DNA of 64,000 bases from GCA-2683825 sp965662355 (GCA_965662355.1 CBFIHP010000017.1:1-64000), one strand, 5' to 3'. Shown: positions 1 through 9,403, counted from the stretch's first letter. The notes: generated by a model not told the origin, from the letters alone. Translations and numbers: made by a program.

Positions 1-194
1 AGGTAGACGCAGGGCCAAGACCAGCGTGGGCCACCGAGCGGAAGTTGGCGATGACGGCCCTCGTGCACCGTCACCCCGTTGGGAGCGACTCCTCGGACTG
101 CTTTCTTGTCGCGAAATGTCGTACGGGCGATAAGACGCGTCTCGTAGTCCCAGTAGACTGTCTCCACGTCGAACCGAGCTCCGAGGCTCCTCGC

Positions 195-1745
195 ATGCCT
201 TCGGGCCTGGACTCTTCCGTGTCTAATACCCAGCAAAAATGGATCGTGGGCCTGGCGGCAAGTTGTGCTGCGTTGACGGGGGCCTGTGCCTTCTTGATCT
301 GGGGTCCCGGGCGAAGCTCGCTGGACGGAGGCATCGACCTTCAGGCGGCGCTGGACGACCCACGCGTGCGCGCCGATGTGGTCCAGCAGCTGTCTTCGAA
401 GAACGCCGGCGTCTTCGATTCCCATCCCGATCCCGACGTCGGCAGATTGCTTCTCGGTGGCCTGAACAACGCGGATCTATCGGGGATCCCGATCACGTCG
501 AACAAGTACGGCATGCGCGAGCGCAACTATGCGCTGCCAAAGCCCCCAGGTGTCTGTCGGATCGTCCTCCTCGGCGATTCCTACGTCTTCGGGCTCGGCG
601 AGCGGGCAGAAAACCGCGCAGGGGTCTTCCTCGAACGCTATCTAAGGGAGCGCACGGGCAGCGACATGCTCGAGATCGAAGTGCTGCACCTCGGCATCGG
701 CAGCTGGGGTGCCGTGGCCGAGGCCGCCTTCCTGCGTCGCCAGCTGAGCGATCTACGGCCCGACCTGGTGCTGCACGTTCTGGTGCCGAACGACCTGGAC
801 GACGTGAATGGGGTACGCGGCTTCGGCGGTCGATCGACCTTCTCCGATCGTGCACGCGAACGAACCGATTCGATCGTCTATGTCGCCTACACGCGCAGCA
901 TGTCGGGCGAGCCCAATGCCAGCCATTTGCTTCTTGATCTGGGCTGGGAAAGCACCAGCCGCTACGAGGAATTGGTCGACGCGGTCGTGCGCCTGGCAGC
1001 CGCGACCGAAGGGATCGGTGCGCACTACGTGATGCTGGGACACTGGGGTTCCTTCAACCCGCGCTTGCACCGGCGTCTCGAGCATCGCCTGCGCGACGAC
1101 CAGGTGCAGTATCTGCCCATGGAGTTTCAACGCGATGCGAAGCTGAGGATTTCCGCCACCGATTCCCACTGGAACCGCGCGGGCAACGAGCTCTTCGCCC
1201 AGTTGCTCTACGGCCTGATTCGTGAACGTCAGCTCTTGCCTCAGCTCGAGCTTGAGGAGTGGCCGGACATCGAGGCCAAAGCACAGGGCATGCTTCGTCG
1301 CGGGATGCGCAAAGCAACCAAGAAACAACCCAGTTCCTTCTGGCGACCGCCCCACGAATACTCCTCCTCGCTGGATTTCATCGACCCGGCTCCCGAGCTC
1401 TTCCGCCAGGTCGCTGCCGGCGTCGATGCCGAGGGACGCGCGGGGCCCTACGTCTCGATCCTGCTGCCCAACGCACCCAACACGCACCTACGCTTTCGAG
1501 GCCGCGCCTTCGACCGGCCGGAGATCGACGGAGCCCGTGTCGAGGTCTTCGTCGAGGAACATCCCCTGGGCGCCTTCTCGATCCGAGCCGCGGAGACGCT
1601 CACGTTCGAAGCACCCCTTCCCACGGCGCTTCTGGAGCTTTCCTTTGTGACCGTTCGTTTCGTTTGCGACGACTACGTCTACGCCGGCGAGAACCTGCGT
1701 CACTGCGTCTCCTTTCAACTGGAGACCGTTTCGCTCCTGCCCTAG
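195..1745 (+). CDS. SGNH/GDSL-type hydrolase-like membrane-anchored protein, copy 1
   Basis: 516-residue protein with one N-terminal membrane segment (after QQKW) followed by an SGNH-hydrolase-like domain. Visible are a block I motif (LLGDSYVFGLGE), a HLGIGSWG segment and a late DSHWN motif that can supply the catalytic Asp and His. The ATG at 195 was chosen because the reading frame upstream looks non-coding and because the start then aligns with the paralogue immediately downstream, giving nearly equal lengths (516 and 515). The last 130 residues form a second domain rich in beta-type sequence. Related AlgX/AlgJ proteins acetylate exopolysaccharides, but no MBOAT partner is visible here, so the substrate is unknown. 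An esterase or acyltransferase acting in the periplasm is inferred. Confidence 0.75.
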   Translation: MPSGLDSSVSNTQQKWIVGLAASCAALTGACAFLIWGPGRSSLDGGIDLQAALDDPRVRADVVQQLSSKNAGVFDSHPDPDVGRLLLGGLNNADLSGIPITSNKYGMRERNYALPKPPGVCRIVLLGDSYVFGLGERAENRAGVFLERYLRERTGSDMLEIEVLHLGIGSWGAVAEAAFLRRQLSDLRPDLVLHVLVPNDLDDVNGVRGFGGRSTFSDRARERTDSIVYVAYTRSMSGEPNASHLLLDLGWESTSRYEELVDAVVRLAAATEGIGAHYVMLGHWGSFNPRLHRRLEHRLRDDQVQYLPMEFQRDAKLRISATDSHWNRAGNELFAQLLYGLIRERQLLPQLELEEWPDIEAKAQGMLRRGMRKATKKQPSSFWRPPHEYSSSLDFIDPAPELFRQVAAGVDAEGRAGPYVSILLPNAPNTHLRFRGRAFDRPEIDGARVEVFVEEHPLGAFSIRAAETLTFEAPLPTALLELSFVTVRFVCDDYVYAGENLRHCVSFQLETVSLLP

Positions 1746-1767
1746 GGTATCCCGGAATCCGGACGCA

Positions 1768-3315
1768 ATGAAAGCCAAGCGCCTCCCTCCTGGTTCCGTG
1801 CAGAAGTGGTTCGTCGCGCTCACGGCAACCGTGATCGCCCTGCTCATCGCGGTGGTCATTCTGGCGTATATCGTGCTTCGAGGCAGCGCTGGGGCTGGCG
1901 ATCTCCGTGCGTTGATGAACGATCCCGAGGTCAAGGAGCAGGCCATTGCGCGGCTGGTGAAGCGTGGCGGTGGAATCTGGGACTCGCACGTCGATGCTGA
2001 CGTGGGGAGGGTTCTGCAAGCGGGCCTCGAGGGCCGTGAGTTTCGGAACAAGCCGCTCTCCTCAAACCGTTTTGGTTTGCGTGAGAAGGAATATCAGACT
2101 CCCAAACCCCCGGGAATGTTGCGCGTGGTGCTGCTGGGGGATTCGTTCGTCTTCGGGGAGGGCGTGACGAGGGAGGATCGCATCGGTGTCTTTCTTGAGC
2201 GCTACCTGAAGGAGAAGGGGCAGGGGTCCCCAACGCAAATCGAGGTCCTGCACATCGGCATCGGCAGCTGGAACGTGCTCGCAGAGTGCGCGTATCTCCG
2301 CCGTCAGCTTTCGCTGATTCAGCCCGATCTGGTGTTGCATTTCACGACGGCCAACGACCTCGACGACATGGATGGCGTGCGGGGATTCGGTGCGAAGGCT
2401 CGCTTCTCCCCGCAACGCAGGGAACGCGCGGATGGTCGCATCCTCTTGACCCATCCGACGTGGTACATGGGCCTGGGAGAAACGAACCACCTACTCTCCG
2501 GACTCGGATGGGAGAGTCGCGAACGCCACCGGGAAGCCGCCGAGGCGATCGGACGCTTGCGGAGTGCGGTCGAGTCGCAAGGAGGACGCTATGCCATGGT
2601 GATGCACTGGGGGATCTACAACGGCCTCGTCATGCGCGACCTCCAGCGCTTCCTCGACGAGGACCAGTTCGTGTTTCTGTCTCTGGAGTTCTCGAAAGAG
2701 TCGCTCTACTGGGTGGCGCTCGACGATTCGCATTGGAATCGCTCCGGCATGGAGCGGCTGGCCAAGATGTTCTATGCCCTGGCCCGACAGCGTGCCTGGC
2801 TGCCCATGCTCCAGCTGGAAGCCTGGCCCGAAGCCGATCAGATCGTGGCGGACATCCATGATGTCGGATTGGCGGACGCGAAGAAGCAACCGCGAGTCAA
2901 GGCCTGGCTGGAGTCACGGCCGCTCACTGGCCGCCTCGACTTCACGCAGCTTGACGATGAACTGGGACGCCACATCCTGGGCGGCATCGACAAGGATGGC
3001 CATGTTGCTCCCTACGCTGCGGTACTCATGCGTGCCAAGGCCACCGGCAACGTTCTCCATATCGAAGGCAATCACCTCGAGCGTCCCGAAATCGACGGTG
3101 CCCAGGTCCAGGTGCTCGTCGAGGGTCAGCGGGTCGGCACCTTCGAAGTCCAGGCAGGCCAACCCATCGACGTCCGCTTCCCCATCCCGGACGACCTCAC
3201 GCAACCGACGTTCATCGCCGTCCAGTTCGTCTCCAGCGACTACGCCTACATCGGCCATGACCTCCAGCACTGCGCCTCCTTCTCGCTGACTCAGCTCACG
3301 CTCGAGGACAGGTAG
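1768..3315 (+). CDS. SGNH/GDSL-type hydrolase-like membrane-anchored protein, copy 2
   Basis: 515-residue paralogue of the gene just upstream, 22 bases after its stop, so the pair is probably one transcript. One N-terminal membrane helix (about residues 14-37) precedes the SGNH-like domain: GDSFVFGEG at about 124-132, HIGIGSW, NDLDD, and DSHWNRSG at about 318. The C-terminal domain is shared with copy 1 (both contain RPEIDGA followed by a VEV/VQV strand). Nearly the same length and domain order point to tandem duplication followed by divergence. The role is inferred as envelope ester chemistry, such as polysaccharide O-acetylation or deacetylation; the sequence does not fix the substrate. Confidence 0.77.
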   Translation: MKAKRLPPGSVQKWFVALTATVIALLIAVVILAYIVLRGSAGAGDLRALMNDPEVKEQAIARLVKRGGGIWDSHVDADVGRVLQAGLEGREFRNKPLSSNRFGLREKEYQTPKPPGMLRVVLLGDSFVFGEGVTREDRIGVFLERYLKEKGQGSPTQIEVLHIGIGSWNVLAECAYLRRQLSLIQPDLVLHFTTANDLDDMDGVRGFGAKARFSPQRRERADGRILLTHPTWYMGLGETNHLLSGLGWESRERHREAAEAIGRLRSAVESQGGRYAMVMHWGIYNGLVMRDLQRFLDEDQFVFLSLEFSKESLYWVALDDSHWNRSGMERLAKMFYALARQRAWLPMLQLEAWPEADQIVADIHDVGLADAKKQPRVKAWLESRPLTGRLDFTQLDDELGRHILGGIDKDGHVAPYAAVLMRAKATGNVLHIEGNHLERPEIDGAQVQVLVEGQRVGTFEVQAGQPIDVRFPIPDDLTQPTFIAVQFVSSDYAYIGHDLQHCASFSLTQLTLEDR

Positions 3316-3344
3316 GGAACATGACTTCGTGCTAGACTCTTCTG

Positions 3345-5042
3345 GTGTTCCGGTATCCCCCCTGCTCAAGCCGAATCATACGCCCGCTCCTCCTGTTCAT
3401 CGTGCTGGCGCTCCCGAGCGTTGCGCAACGGACTGCACCCCATGACAAGACCCTGCAGGGTCACTGGGATCCGCCGTTTCAGCACCCTCTAGGGGATTTC
3501 ACCGCCCCTCCGGCGTTTTTCAACGCTCTGCATCTCTCGCTGATTCCTGTCGGCCCGTTGCGGGGACAGATCTTCGCCTTCGATCTGAACGAGGACCAGA
3601 CCGGCACAGATTGGCTCCAACGCTATGCGGTGATCGATGTCTCTGGCCCCGGTGCGCCGACGTTCGAGAACGCCGAGCTGCCCATGCCCACGAACGGGGG
3701 CGACCTGTTCTGTGCAGGCCATGCGTGGATGTCGGATGGATGTCTCTTCATCGCTGGAGGAACCACCGAGTATCCGGGCGCGGGTCCGGGGTTGCACCCC
3801 GGACAGTTCCTCGGCGGGCGACTGGCCTACGTGTGGGATCCTCGGGTCGGTCCGGCCGGAACCTGGCATCGCCAGCCCGACATGAAACTCGATCGCTGGT
3901 ACCCCACGGTCACGTTGCTGCCGGATTCGAGCCTGCTCGTAACAGGTGGCGTTCCGAACACCGAGGACTACACCCCTCACGACAACTACCAGGTCTTCGA
4001 GCCCGGACCCTCTGGCGGCATCGGTCAGTGGGAGATCAACCAGATCGATACGCTCTTCTCCGGCCCGGGCGGGTACGCCGCATTCACGATCTACCCGCGC
4101 ATTCACCTGTTGTTTTCCGGACACCAGTATGCATCGGGGATGGGCACCGCGACGGCGCGCTTGAACCACGCTGCGGCGCCCGGTGAGTGGACCACGACAG
4201 CGAACAGCGCATACACCTTCCGCAACTACGGCACCTCCGTTCTCCTGCCGAACATCCCCGGCCTACAGGAAGACGTCGTGCTTCGGCTCGGGGGCTATGC
4301 GTGGGACAAAGGGCCGATAGGCGTGGTCGCTTCTGCCGAGCTCGTCCACGCCGCCGCCGACAGCTCGCCGAGTTGGGATTGGCAGCCCGCGGCCTCGATG
4401 AAGCGCCCCAGAATGCACCCGTGTGCCGTGCTATTGCCGACGGGCGACGTGCTAGTCGTGGGCGGCCGCACGAACCCCACTACTATGTGGCCAGAGGAAT
4501 TCGCGCTCGTTCCGGAGCTCTACCGCCCCGCGAGTGATACGTGGCGCGACATGGCTCCCGGGGCTTCGGCTCGTACGTACCACTCGACCGCTCTGCTTCT
4601 CCCCGATGGGCGCGTGCTTTCCGCGGCAGGCAATACGTCGACCGAGGATTACCAGATCTTCCACCCGCCATACCTCTTCACTGGCCTCCCTCGCCCGAAC
4701 ATCACGGCGGCCCCCGAAGTCTTGCTGTATCGGACCTCCCAGCCCAGGACCTACACGGCCGAGTTCGATGCCCTTCCCGCCGGTGATAGCGTGACCCGCG
4801 TCGTCTTGATCGCGCCTGGCTCCACGACCCATCACTTCGATCAGAGCATGCGCTTTATCGAGCTCGAAGTCGTTGAGGCTACCGACACGAACATAACCTT
4901 CCAGCCTCCGACCAACGCTGCGGAAGCTCCTGTGGGTTACTACATGATGTTCCTCGTCAGCGAAGGCGGAATCCCCAGTGTGGCTTCCTGGGTCCACGTA
5001 GAGCGGCCACGCCGTGACACGTCGCCGCTGCGCCTGCGCTAG
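3345..5042 (+). CDS. Galactose oxidase/glyoxal oxidase-like secreted copper radical oxidase
   Basis: 565 residues with a signal peptide (IIRPLLLFIVLALPSVAQ), a Kelch-type propeller and a C-terminal DUF1929-like domain. The ligands of the copper radical family are recognisable: the Cys of GDLFCAGHAW (the Cys of the Tyr-Cys cofactor), the Tyr of DRWYPTVTLL, the Tyr-His pair of ARTYHSTALLLPDGRV, and the late His in STTHHFDQSMRF. Enzymes of this family oxidise primary alcohols or aldehydes to produce hydrogen peroxide outside the cell. The start is a GTG without a clear ribosome site, 29 bases after the SGNH gene, so it may share that transcript. Complete active-site conservation suggests an active oxidase; the substrate is unknown. 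Confidence 0.82.
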   Translation: MFRYPPCSSRIIRPLLLFIVLALPSVAQRTAPHDKTLQGHWDPPFQHPLGDFTAPPAFFNALHLSLIPVGPLRGQIFAFDLNEDQTGTDWLQRYAVIDVSGPGAPTFENAELPMPTNGGDLFCAGHAWMSDGCLFIAGGTTEYPGAGPGLHPGQFLGGRLAYVWDPRVGPAGTWHRQPDMKLDRWYPTVTLLPDSSLLVTGGVPNTEDYTPHDNYQVFEPGPSGGIGQWEINQIDTLFSGPGGYAAFTIYPRIHLLFSGHQYASGMGTATARLNHAAAPGEWTTTANSAYTFRNYGTSVLLPNIPGLQEDVVLRLGGYAWDKGPIGVVASAELVHAAADSSPSWDWQPAASMKRPRMHPCAVLLPTGDVLVVGGRTNPTTMWPEEFALVPELYRPASDTWRDMAPGASARTYHSTALLLPDGRVLSAAGNTSTEDYQIFHPPYLFTGLPRPNITAAPEVLLYRTSQPRTYTAEFDALPAGDSVTRVVLIAPGSTTHHFDQSMRFIELEVVEATDTNITFQPPTNAAEAPVGYYMMFLVSEGGIPSVASWVHVERPRRDTSPLRLR

Positions 5043-5075
5043 CGTTCAGGTCTGATATCGCCCCAGGGTGCGGCA

Positions 5076-6680
5076 CTACTCGAGAAAGAGCGTGAGCCTG
5101 GTCAACAAGCCGGTGCTTTCACCATCGAGCCCCGATTGATCGAAGCTGGTCCAGCGATAGTTGAAGCTCAGGCTCATCAACGGAGTAAGCCACCAGTTCA
5201 ACCCCAGGGAGAGGTTCCGCATGTCACCTCCGCTCACGAGGCCATCGGTTGCGTCGAGTTCGGACCAGCGAGTCGCGATTTCCCAGGCGCCCCACCCGTT
5301 CTGGTCGACGTGTTTGGCCACGGGCAAGGGGGTGAAGACGCCGCCCTGTCTGTCGTATCCACGCATCTCGCCGGTCAACGCCCAGGAACCAGTTACCGAA
5401 AAGCCGCTGAAGCGAGGACTGCCGACGCTAGGCGCGTCGATGTCGGCAATCAGGTATTCGCTCGCGAGCCAGAAGGGCCCCCTACGCCACGAAGCCTCGA
5501 AGTTGTACGTCAGGCTGTTGTTGGCGTCGAAGAGCCCCGTGTCCACGAACAGAGGCGACTGGTTGAACTCCGGTTCGGTAGCGAAACGCTGGCCTTCTTC
5601 CGCGTCGCTGTAGCGCAGACCGAAGCCGACGTGCACGAGGTTGCCCTCATCCTCGGTGACGAACGGCAGGCATGTGAAGCGGCCAATGTACTGTATCGCC
5701 GAGTTGTCGTAGGAGCTGCCCGTGTCGATCCAGTCGTTGAAGATGCCTCCCGCCCACGTCATGCGTTTCTCGAAGCCGCCGCCACTGAGCACGAGACCCA
5801 CATTGCGCGCAGGCAGAAAGGCATCGAGGACGGCGGCGCGTTCCTGTAACGGCAGTTGGACCAGGCTCATGTTGCGCTCCATTGAGATGGGCTCCTTCTG
5901 CTTGCCGATGCTGAGCGTGGTCAATTGGGGCGTCGGAATGTCCAGGCGCCAGTCGTAGAGAGAGAAATTGTCCGTGGTCTCGGTGTTAAAGCCCTTGTCG
6001 AAGGCATTCGTCGCGGCGAAAACGGTGTAGACCCAGGGCTTCGGAAAATTCAGCGTTCCGATGGCACCGAGGCGCATGGCGCGAATCTCGCCGCCAGCGA
6101 AGCTGTCCAGGTCTCCTACCTGCGCGTTGCTGGCGCTATCTTGCGACAGCCAGTCCTGGCGATCCAACGCCAAGGCCCCCAGGAAGATGCCCGAGATATA
6201 CTTGGTCTCATATCTGTTCCACTTGCTTGTATTGCGATACTCGGACGGCAAGGACATCGGCGGCGGCGTGTAGGCGAGCCAGCCAGAGCGCTTGGCATCG
6301 CCATCGGTCGAGGGATCCGTGATCATGGGCAGAGTGTTTCGCACGACTTCCCCCCGCCGGATCGCAAAGCGTGCGTGGGTTTGCGTGTCCAGCAAGACCT
6401 CGAAGTCCTCCCGCGGATCGGCGTCGAGGATCACAAAGGTAGCCGGCTCGCCCACATTCAAGTGGCCCAAGAGAACACCTCCACCAGCGTCGACGGCCAG
6501 CTCCACGCTGTCTGCTGGGATCTCGTCCTGTGTCACGAGCTCGAGCCTTCCGTCGCGGAGCAACAGATTGACGACGATGTCTTCCTTCTCGCCTTCTCGA
6601 TCGATCAGCGTGACGTTGCGGATCAGAGAGTCTTCGGAGAAACCGATTGTCAGGAGGAGCAACAAGCCGAGGCCGAGCAT
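5076..6680 (-). CDS. OprO/OprP-type porin with N-terminal amidohydrolase beta-sandwich remnant
   Basis: 534 residues. After a signal peptide comes a stretch of about 100 residues that looks like the composite beta-sandwich of an amidohydrolase. The N-terminal half (RNVTLIDREG ... LLLRDGRLE ... DAGGGVLLGH) runs straight into the C-terminal half (NVGEPATFVILDADPREDF ... AIRRGEVVRN), with the metal-binding barrel absent. The remaining 400 residues resemble phosphate-selective porin O/P: alternating aromatic beta strands, a YDWRLDIP/IGKQKEPISMER segment near the barrel start, and a final strand ending in LTRLTLFLE. It should form an outer-membrane channel. The gene converges on the oxidase gene, with 33 bases between the stops. 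Confidence 0.75.
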   Translation of the reverse strand: MLGLGLLLLLTIGFSEDSLIRNVTLIDREGEKEDIVVNLLLRDGRLELVTQDEIPADSVELAVDAGGGVLLGHLNVGEPATFVILDADPREDFEVLLDTQTHARFAIRRGEVVRNTLPMITDPSTDGDAKRSGWLAYTPPPMSLPSEYRNTSKWNRYETKYISGIFLGALALDRQDWLSQDSASNAQVGDLDSFAGGEIRAMRLGAIGTLNFPKPWVYTVFAATNAFDKGFNTETTDNFSLYDWRLDIPTPQLTTLSIGKQKEPISMERNMSLVQLPLQERAAVLDAFLPARNVGLVLSGGGFEKRMTWAGGIFNDWIDTGSSYDNSAIQYIGRFTCLPFVTEDEGNLVHVGFGLRYSDAEEGQRFATEPEFNQSPLFVDTGLFDANNSLTYNFEASWRRGPFWLASEYLIADIDAPSVGSPRFSGFSVTGSWALTGEMRGYDRQGGVFTPLPVAKHVDQNGWGAWEIATRWSELDATDGLVSGGDMRNLSLGLNWWLTPLMSLSFNYRWTSFDQSGLDGESTGLLTRLTLFLE

Positions 6681-6789
6681 TGCGGACTACGGTAGCAACC
6701 TGTAGGCGCCCTCACACGCTTCTCTGCGATGCCGGCCCGGCCAACCGGCCGCGATCTACAAGGGCGCTTGCGCGCTACTTGACTTTCCC

Positions 6790-7377
6790 CTAGTCCTCCT
6801 CGGACTCGGGAACCTCGCCTCGGGTCAACTCGCGGTTCAACCAGGCCCGCGCGAAACGCCAATCGAGCTTGGCCGTATCCTTGCTGATATCCAGGGCCTG
6901 CGCCGTCTCGTCGACGGTCAAACCAGCGAAGTAGCGCAGTTCGACGAGCTTGGCATGCCGAGGCTTCTCTTGTGTGAGCTTCGCCAGGGCTTCGTCCAGG
7001 GCGATCACATCGAGCATGTCGACACCTTCGCGGCCTCCGGGATCCACCAGTGATATCTGGTTCGCCTTGCCCCCCCGCTTCTCGGCTTTCTTGGTCCGAG
7101 CGTGATCCACGAGCAACCGCCTCAGGGTCTTGGCTGCCACGGCGAAGAAGTGGCTCCGACCCTTCCAGTCCACCTCTTCACCCTGAACCAGGCGAATGAA
7201 CGCCTCGTTCACCAGTGCGGTGGCCTGGAGCGTATGTCCCTTGTTCTCGTGGCGAAAGTGCTTCTGAGCCAGGGCTCGAAGATCGTTGTACACGAGCGGG
7301 ATGAGATCCTCCGCCGCCTTGGGATCTCCGCTGACACTGGCCTCGAGGAGCTGAGTCATGGTCTTGGCTGCATCCAT
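6790..7377 (-). CDS. ECF sigma factor, TIGR02999-like
   Basis: 195 residues. Region 2 (LIPLVYNDLRALAQKHFRHE ... LVNEAFIRLV ... FFAVAAKTLRRLLVDHAR) and region 4 (ELRYFAGLTVDETAQALDIS, then a WRFARAWL helix) are typical of the ECF class common in Planctomycetota and often controlled by Ser/Thr kinases. No such kinase and no anti-sigma gene is in the window. The ATG at 7377 (MDAAKTMTQ) was preferred over the longer frame because the upstream residues are unlike the family; the ATG at 7359 is an alternative. It is followed downstream by the porin gene, but the gap (109 bases) does not prove cotranscription. Confidence 0.85.
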   Translation of the reverse strand: MDAAKTMTQLLEASVSGDPKAAEDLIPLVYNDLRALAQKHFRHENKGHTLQATALVNEAFIRLVQGEEVDWKGRSHFFAVAAKTLRRLLVDHARTKKAEKRGGKANQISLVDPGGREGVDMLDVIALDEALAKLTQEKPRHAKLVELRYFAGLTVDETAQALDISKDTAKLDWRFARAWLNRELTRGEVPESEED

Positions 7378-7475
7378 GGAATCAGGGTATCCGACCGGAG
7401 GGAATTGCCCCAGGGCCGCCGGGGCCACTCTCCCAACCCCCCAAAATTGGGAAGGACGGCTCCTCCGCTAGCCCA

Positions 7476-9047
7476 TCAACGCACGTATCCCAAGGCCCGC
7501 AGGGCTTCGAGCATCTCATCCTCGGACAGGTCGCCCTCGGTCGGAGCACCGGGATAGCGTGAAATGAGGAGCTCCTTGTACCGCACGAGCTCCTCCTGAA
7601 CCCGGGCGTGTCGTGGATCGCGAGGATCGAAGATGTCCCTTGTCTCGCCGGGGTCCAGATCCCAATCGAAGGCCTCGAACTTCCAGGCGGTGCCCTTGGT
7701 GCTCCGCCAGCGGAAAGCCAGCGCGCCGTCGCGAATCAGGACCCAAATCGTGCGCGGATCACTCGCGGGAAAATAGCTGTTGCGCAGATTCAGGCCGGGG
7801 ATCTTGCGATAGCGAACGTCGCTGATGACCGTCGTGTGGCTGAGAGCACGCAACTCGGGGGGAGATTCCAGTCCGCGGATGGACGCCGACAAATCGACGC
7901 CATCGACGCTGTCCAGCGCCTGGAGACCCGATAGTCCGAGCAACGTCGGGTGCAGGTCGATCGAACGCGTTAGCGCCTCGTAGGTCCGCCGGGGAACTCC
8001 GGGGCCACGGATGATCCAGGGAATCCGAATGACCTCGGGCGCGAGTTGCTTGCCGTGCACCCAATGGAAGAGCGCGTTCTCGCGATAGAGGATCTCTCCA
8101 TGGTCGGTGGTCAAGGCGACGAGGCTCTCTGAATCCAAGCCATGATCATGGATCTTCGCCAGCACTCTGCCGAACCAGCCGTCCAGCTTGTGCACGCCGA
8201 TGCGATAGCACATCTCGAGCAACCGGACCAAACGGGCCACATCCGTCTTGCTCAATCCGAGCTTCTCGATCGTCTCGGGGAAGTTCCATTCGAGCCCGAA
8301 ACGATGCTCCGAATACAACGGAAAGAATCGATCCAGGTCCGCCTGGGTCAGATCGCCCACGACCTCCGGATACTCCTCGCGAAAGCTCGCGAACTCTGCA
8401 TCGCTGAAGAGGTTGTGGTACGGCGCATGGGTAATGGTGAAGAAGACCTGTACGTACGCCTTGTAGCTGGGGTCGGCTTCCAGGCGCTTCAAGATCGCCT
8501 CGAAGCGCGCGTCGTTGGCCGTCAGCTGCGTGCGGTCCGGTTGTGCGTTGCGGTCCAGGACCGCCCGATGTTGCTTGCTATCGGACAGAACGACATTTCG
8601 CGCGGGCACCCCTTGCCCGTACCCCAAACGAGCCGCGGCCATCGGATGTCCGCTCCAGAAGTGGGTGTCGTAACCCGCATCGCGATAAGACTCCGCCAGC
8701 AAGTGAAGCTCGTCGGGAAGCTTGCGCGGATGGTAGTACACCCGGTGCTTGGGCGCCTGCGTTCCCGAGATGTTCGAGGCAAAGCACGGCCCCGACACGC
8801 CCGACTCGGAGTGGTGGTTCTTGAAGACCGTGCCCTCGCGCGCGAAACCATCGATGTTCGGAGTAAAGGTGACACCGGAATCGTAGGGCCCAAGAAACGA
8901 TCGATTCAGCGTGCAATTGACATACAAGAGCACCAGCCGGGGCTCGGTTTCCGCCGGCACTGCACCTCCGCAGGAGCTCCCCCAGAAGGAGAGGACGAGA
9001 CACCCCAGAAGGCGACTCGCAGCCTTGTACCCAATCGAATCGCTCAC
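7476..9047 (-). CDS. Sulfatase/alkaline phosphatase-superfamily lipoprotein
   Basis: 523 residues starting at a GTG. The N-terminus ends in a lipobox-like SFWGSSCGG, so export as a lipoprotein is likely. The fold is that of sulfatases: LVLLYVNCTLNRSFLG in place of the usual metal-binding D-D strand, a nucleophile region SGVSGPCFASNISG, the metal-site TTDHGE, and a C-terminal MLEALRALGYV typical of the family. The usual C/S-x-P-x-R signature is only partly present (S-G-P-C-F), and the first Asp pair is replaced (VNCTLN). Catalysis is therefore uncertain and it may be a degenerate or differently specific member. Confidence 0.72.
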   Translation of the reverse strand: MSDSIGYKAASRLLGCLVLSFWGSSCGGAVPAETEPRLVLLYVNCTLNRSFLGPYDSGVTFTPNIDGFAREGTVFKNHHSESGVSGPCFASNISGTQAPKHRVYYHPRKLPDELHLLAESYRDAGYDTHFWSGHPMAAARLGYGQGVPARNVVLSDSKQHRAVLDRNAQPDRTQLTANDARFEAILKRLEADPSYKAYVQVFFTITHAPYHNLFSDAEFASFREEYPEVVGDLTQADLDRFFPLYSEHRFGLEWNFPETIEKLGLSKTDVARLVRLLEMCYRIGVHKLDGWFGRVLAKIHDHGLDSESLVALTTDHGEILYRENALFHWVHGKQLAPEVIRIPWIIRGPGVPRRTYEALTRSIDLHPTLLGLSGLQALDSVDGVDLSASIRGLESPPELRALSHTTVISDVRYRKIPGLNLRNSYFPASDPRTIWVLIRDGALAFRWRSTKGTAWKFEAFDWDLDPGETRDIFDPRDPRHARVQEELVRYKELLISRYPGAPTEGDLSEDEMLEALRALGYVR

Positions 9048-9082
9048 ATGGGCGAGTCTATCAGAAGACCCGGCCGCTCCAT

Positions 9083-9403
9083 CCGCCCAGCAAGGCAGAG
9101 GACTACCGACTGCGCTACCTGGATGGTCAGGTTTCGCTCAACACCCGCTGTGGCGTACGCATCGAGAATCGCCTGAACACAAAGATCCGCCCGCTGTATG
9201 TGAACGGCGCCCCGATCGGTTTTTGCTGAACGCCCTGGTGTGGCCTGGTAACCGACCCCGTGACCAAGGAACGCTTTCACCCCGGCACGGGCAAGCGGGC
9301 GCTGGCACACGAGGGAGCTCTCTACTACTTCGCTTCAGGCTCGAGCAGGGCACGCTTCGAGAACGACCCCGCACGCTATGCCCTACCCCGATTTCGGATG
9401 TAG
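9083..9403 (+). pseudogene. YHS-domain gene remnant with in-frame UGA
   Basis: One open frame carries a recognisable protein but has no start codon and one internal TGA at 9227-9229. Before the TGA: EDYRLRYLDGQVSLN ... RPLYVNGAPIGFC. After it: TPWCGLVTDPVTKERF ... LYYFASGSSRARF ... DPARYALP, ending at TAG 9401. The second part fits the YHS fold (DPVT ... YYF ... F-x-x-DP-x-x-Y), although the YHS cysteines are replaced by ASGSS. No ATG, GTG or TTG precedes it in frame, and the 5' end runs into the start of the divergent sulfatase gene. The simplest reading is a 5'-truncated pseudogene. A selenocysteine reading of the UGA, next to Cys, is a less likely alternative. Confidence 0.55.

Noticed and set aside
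8142..9176. Long plus-strand open frame opposite the sulfatase gene
   Set aside because: It mirrors the codon pattern of the minus-strand gene in GC-rich DNA and shows no recognisable domain.
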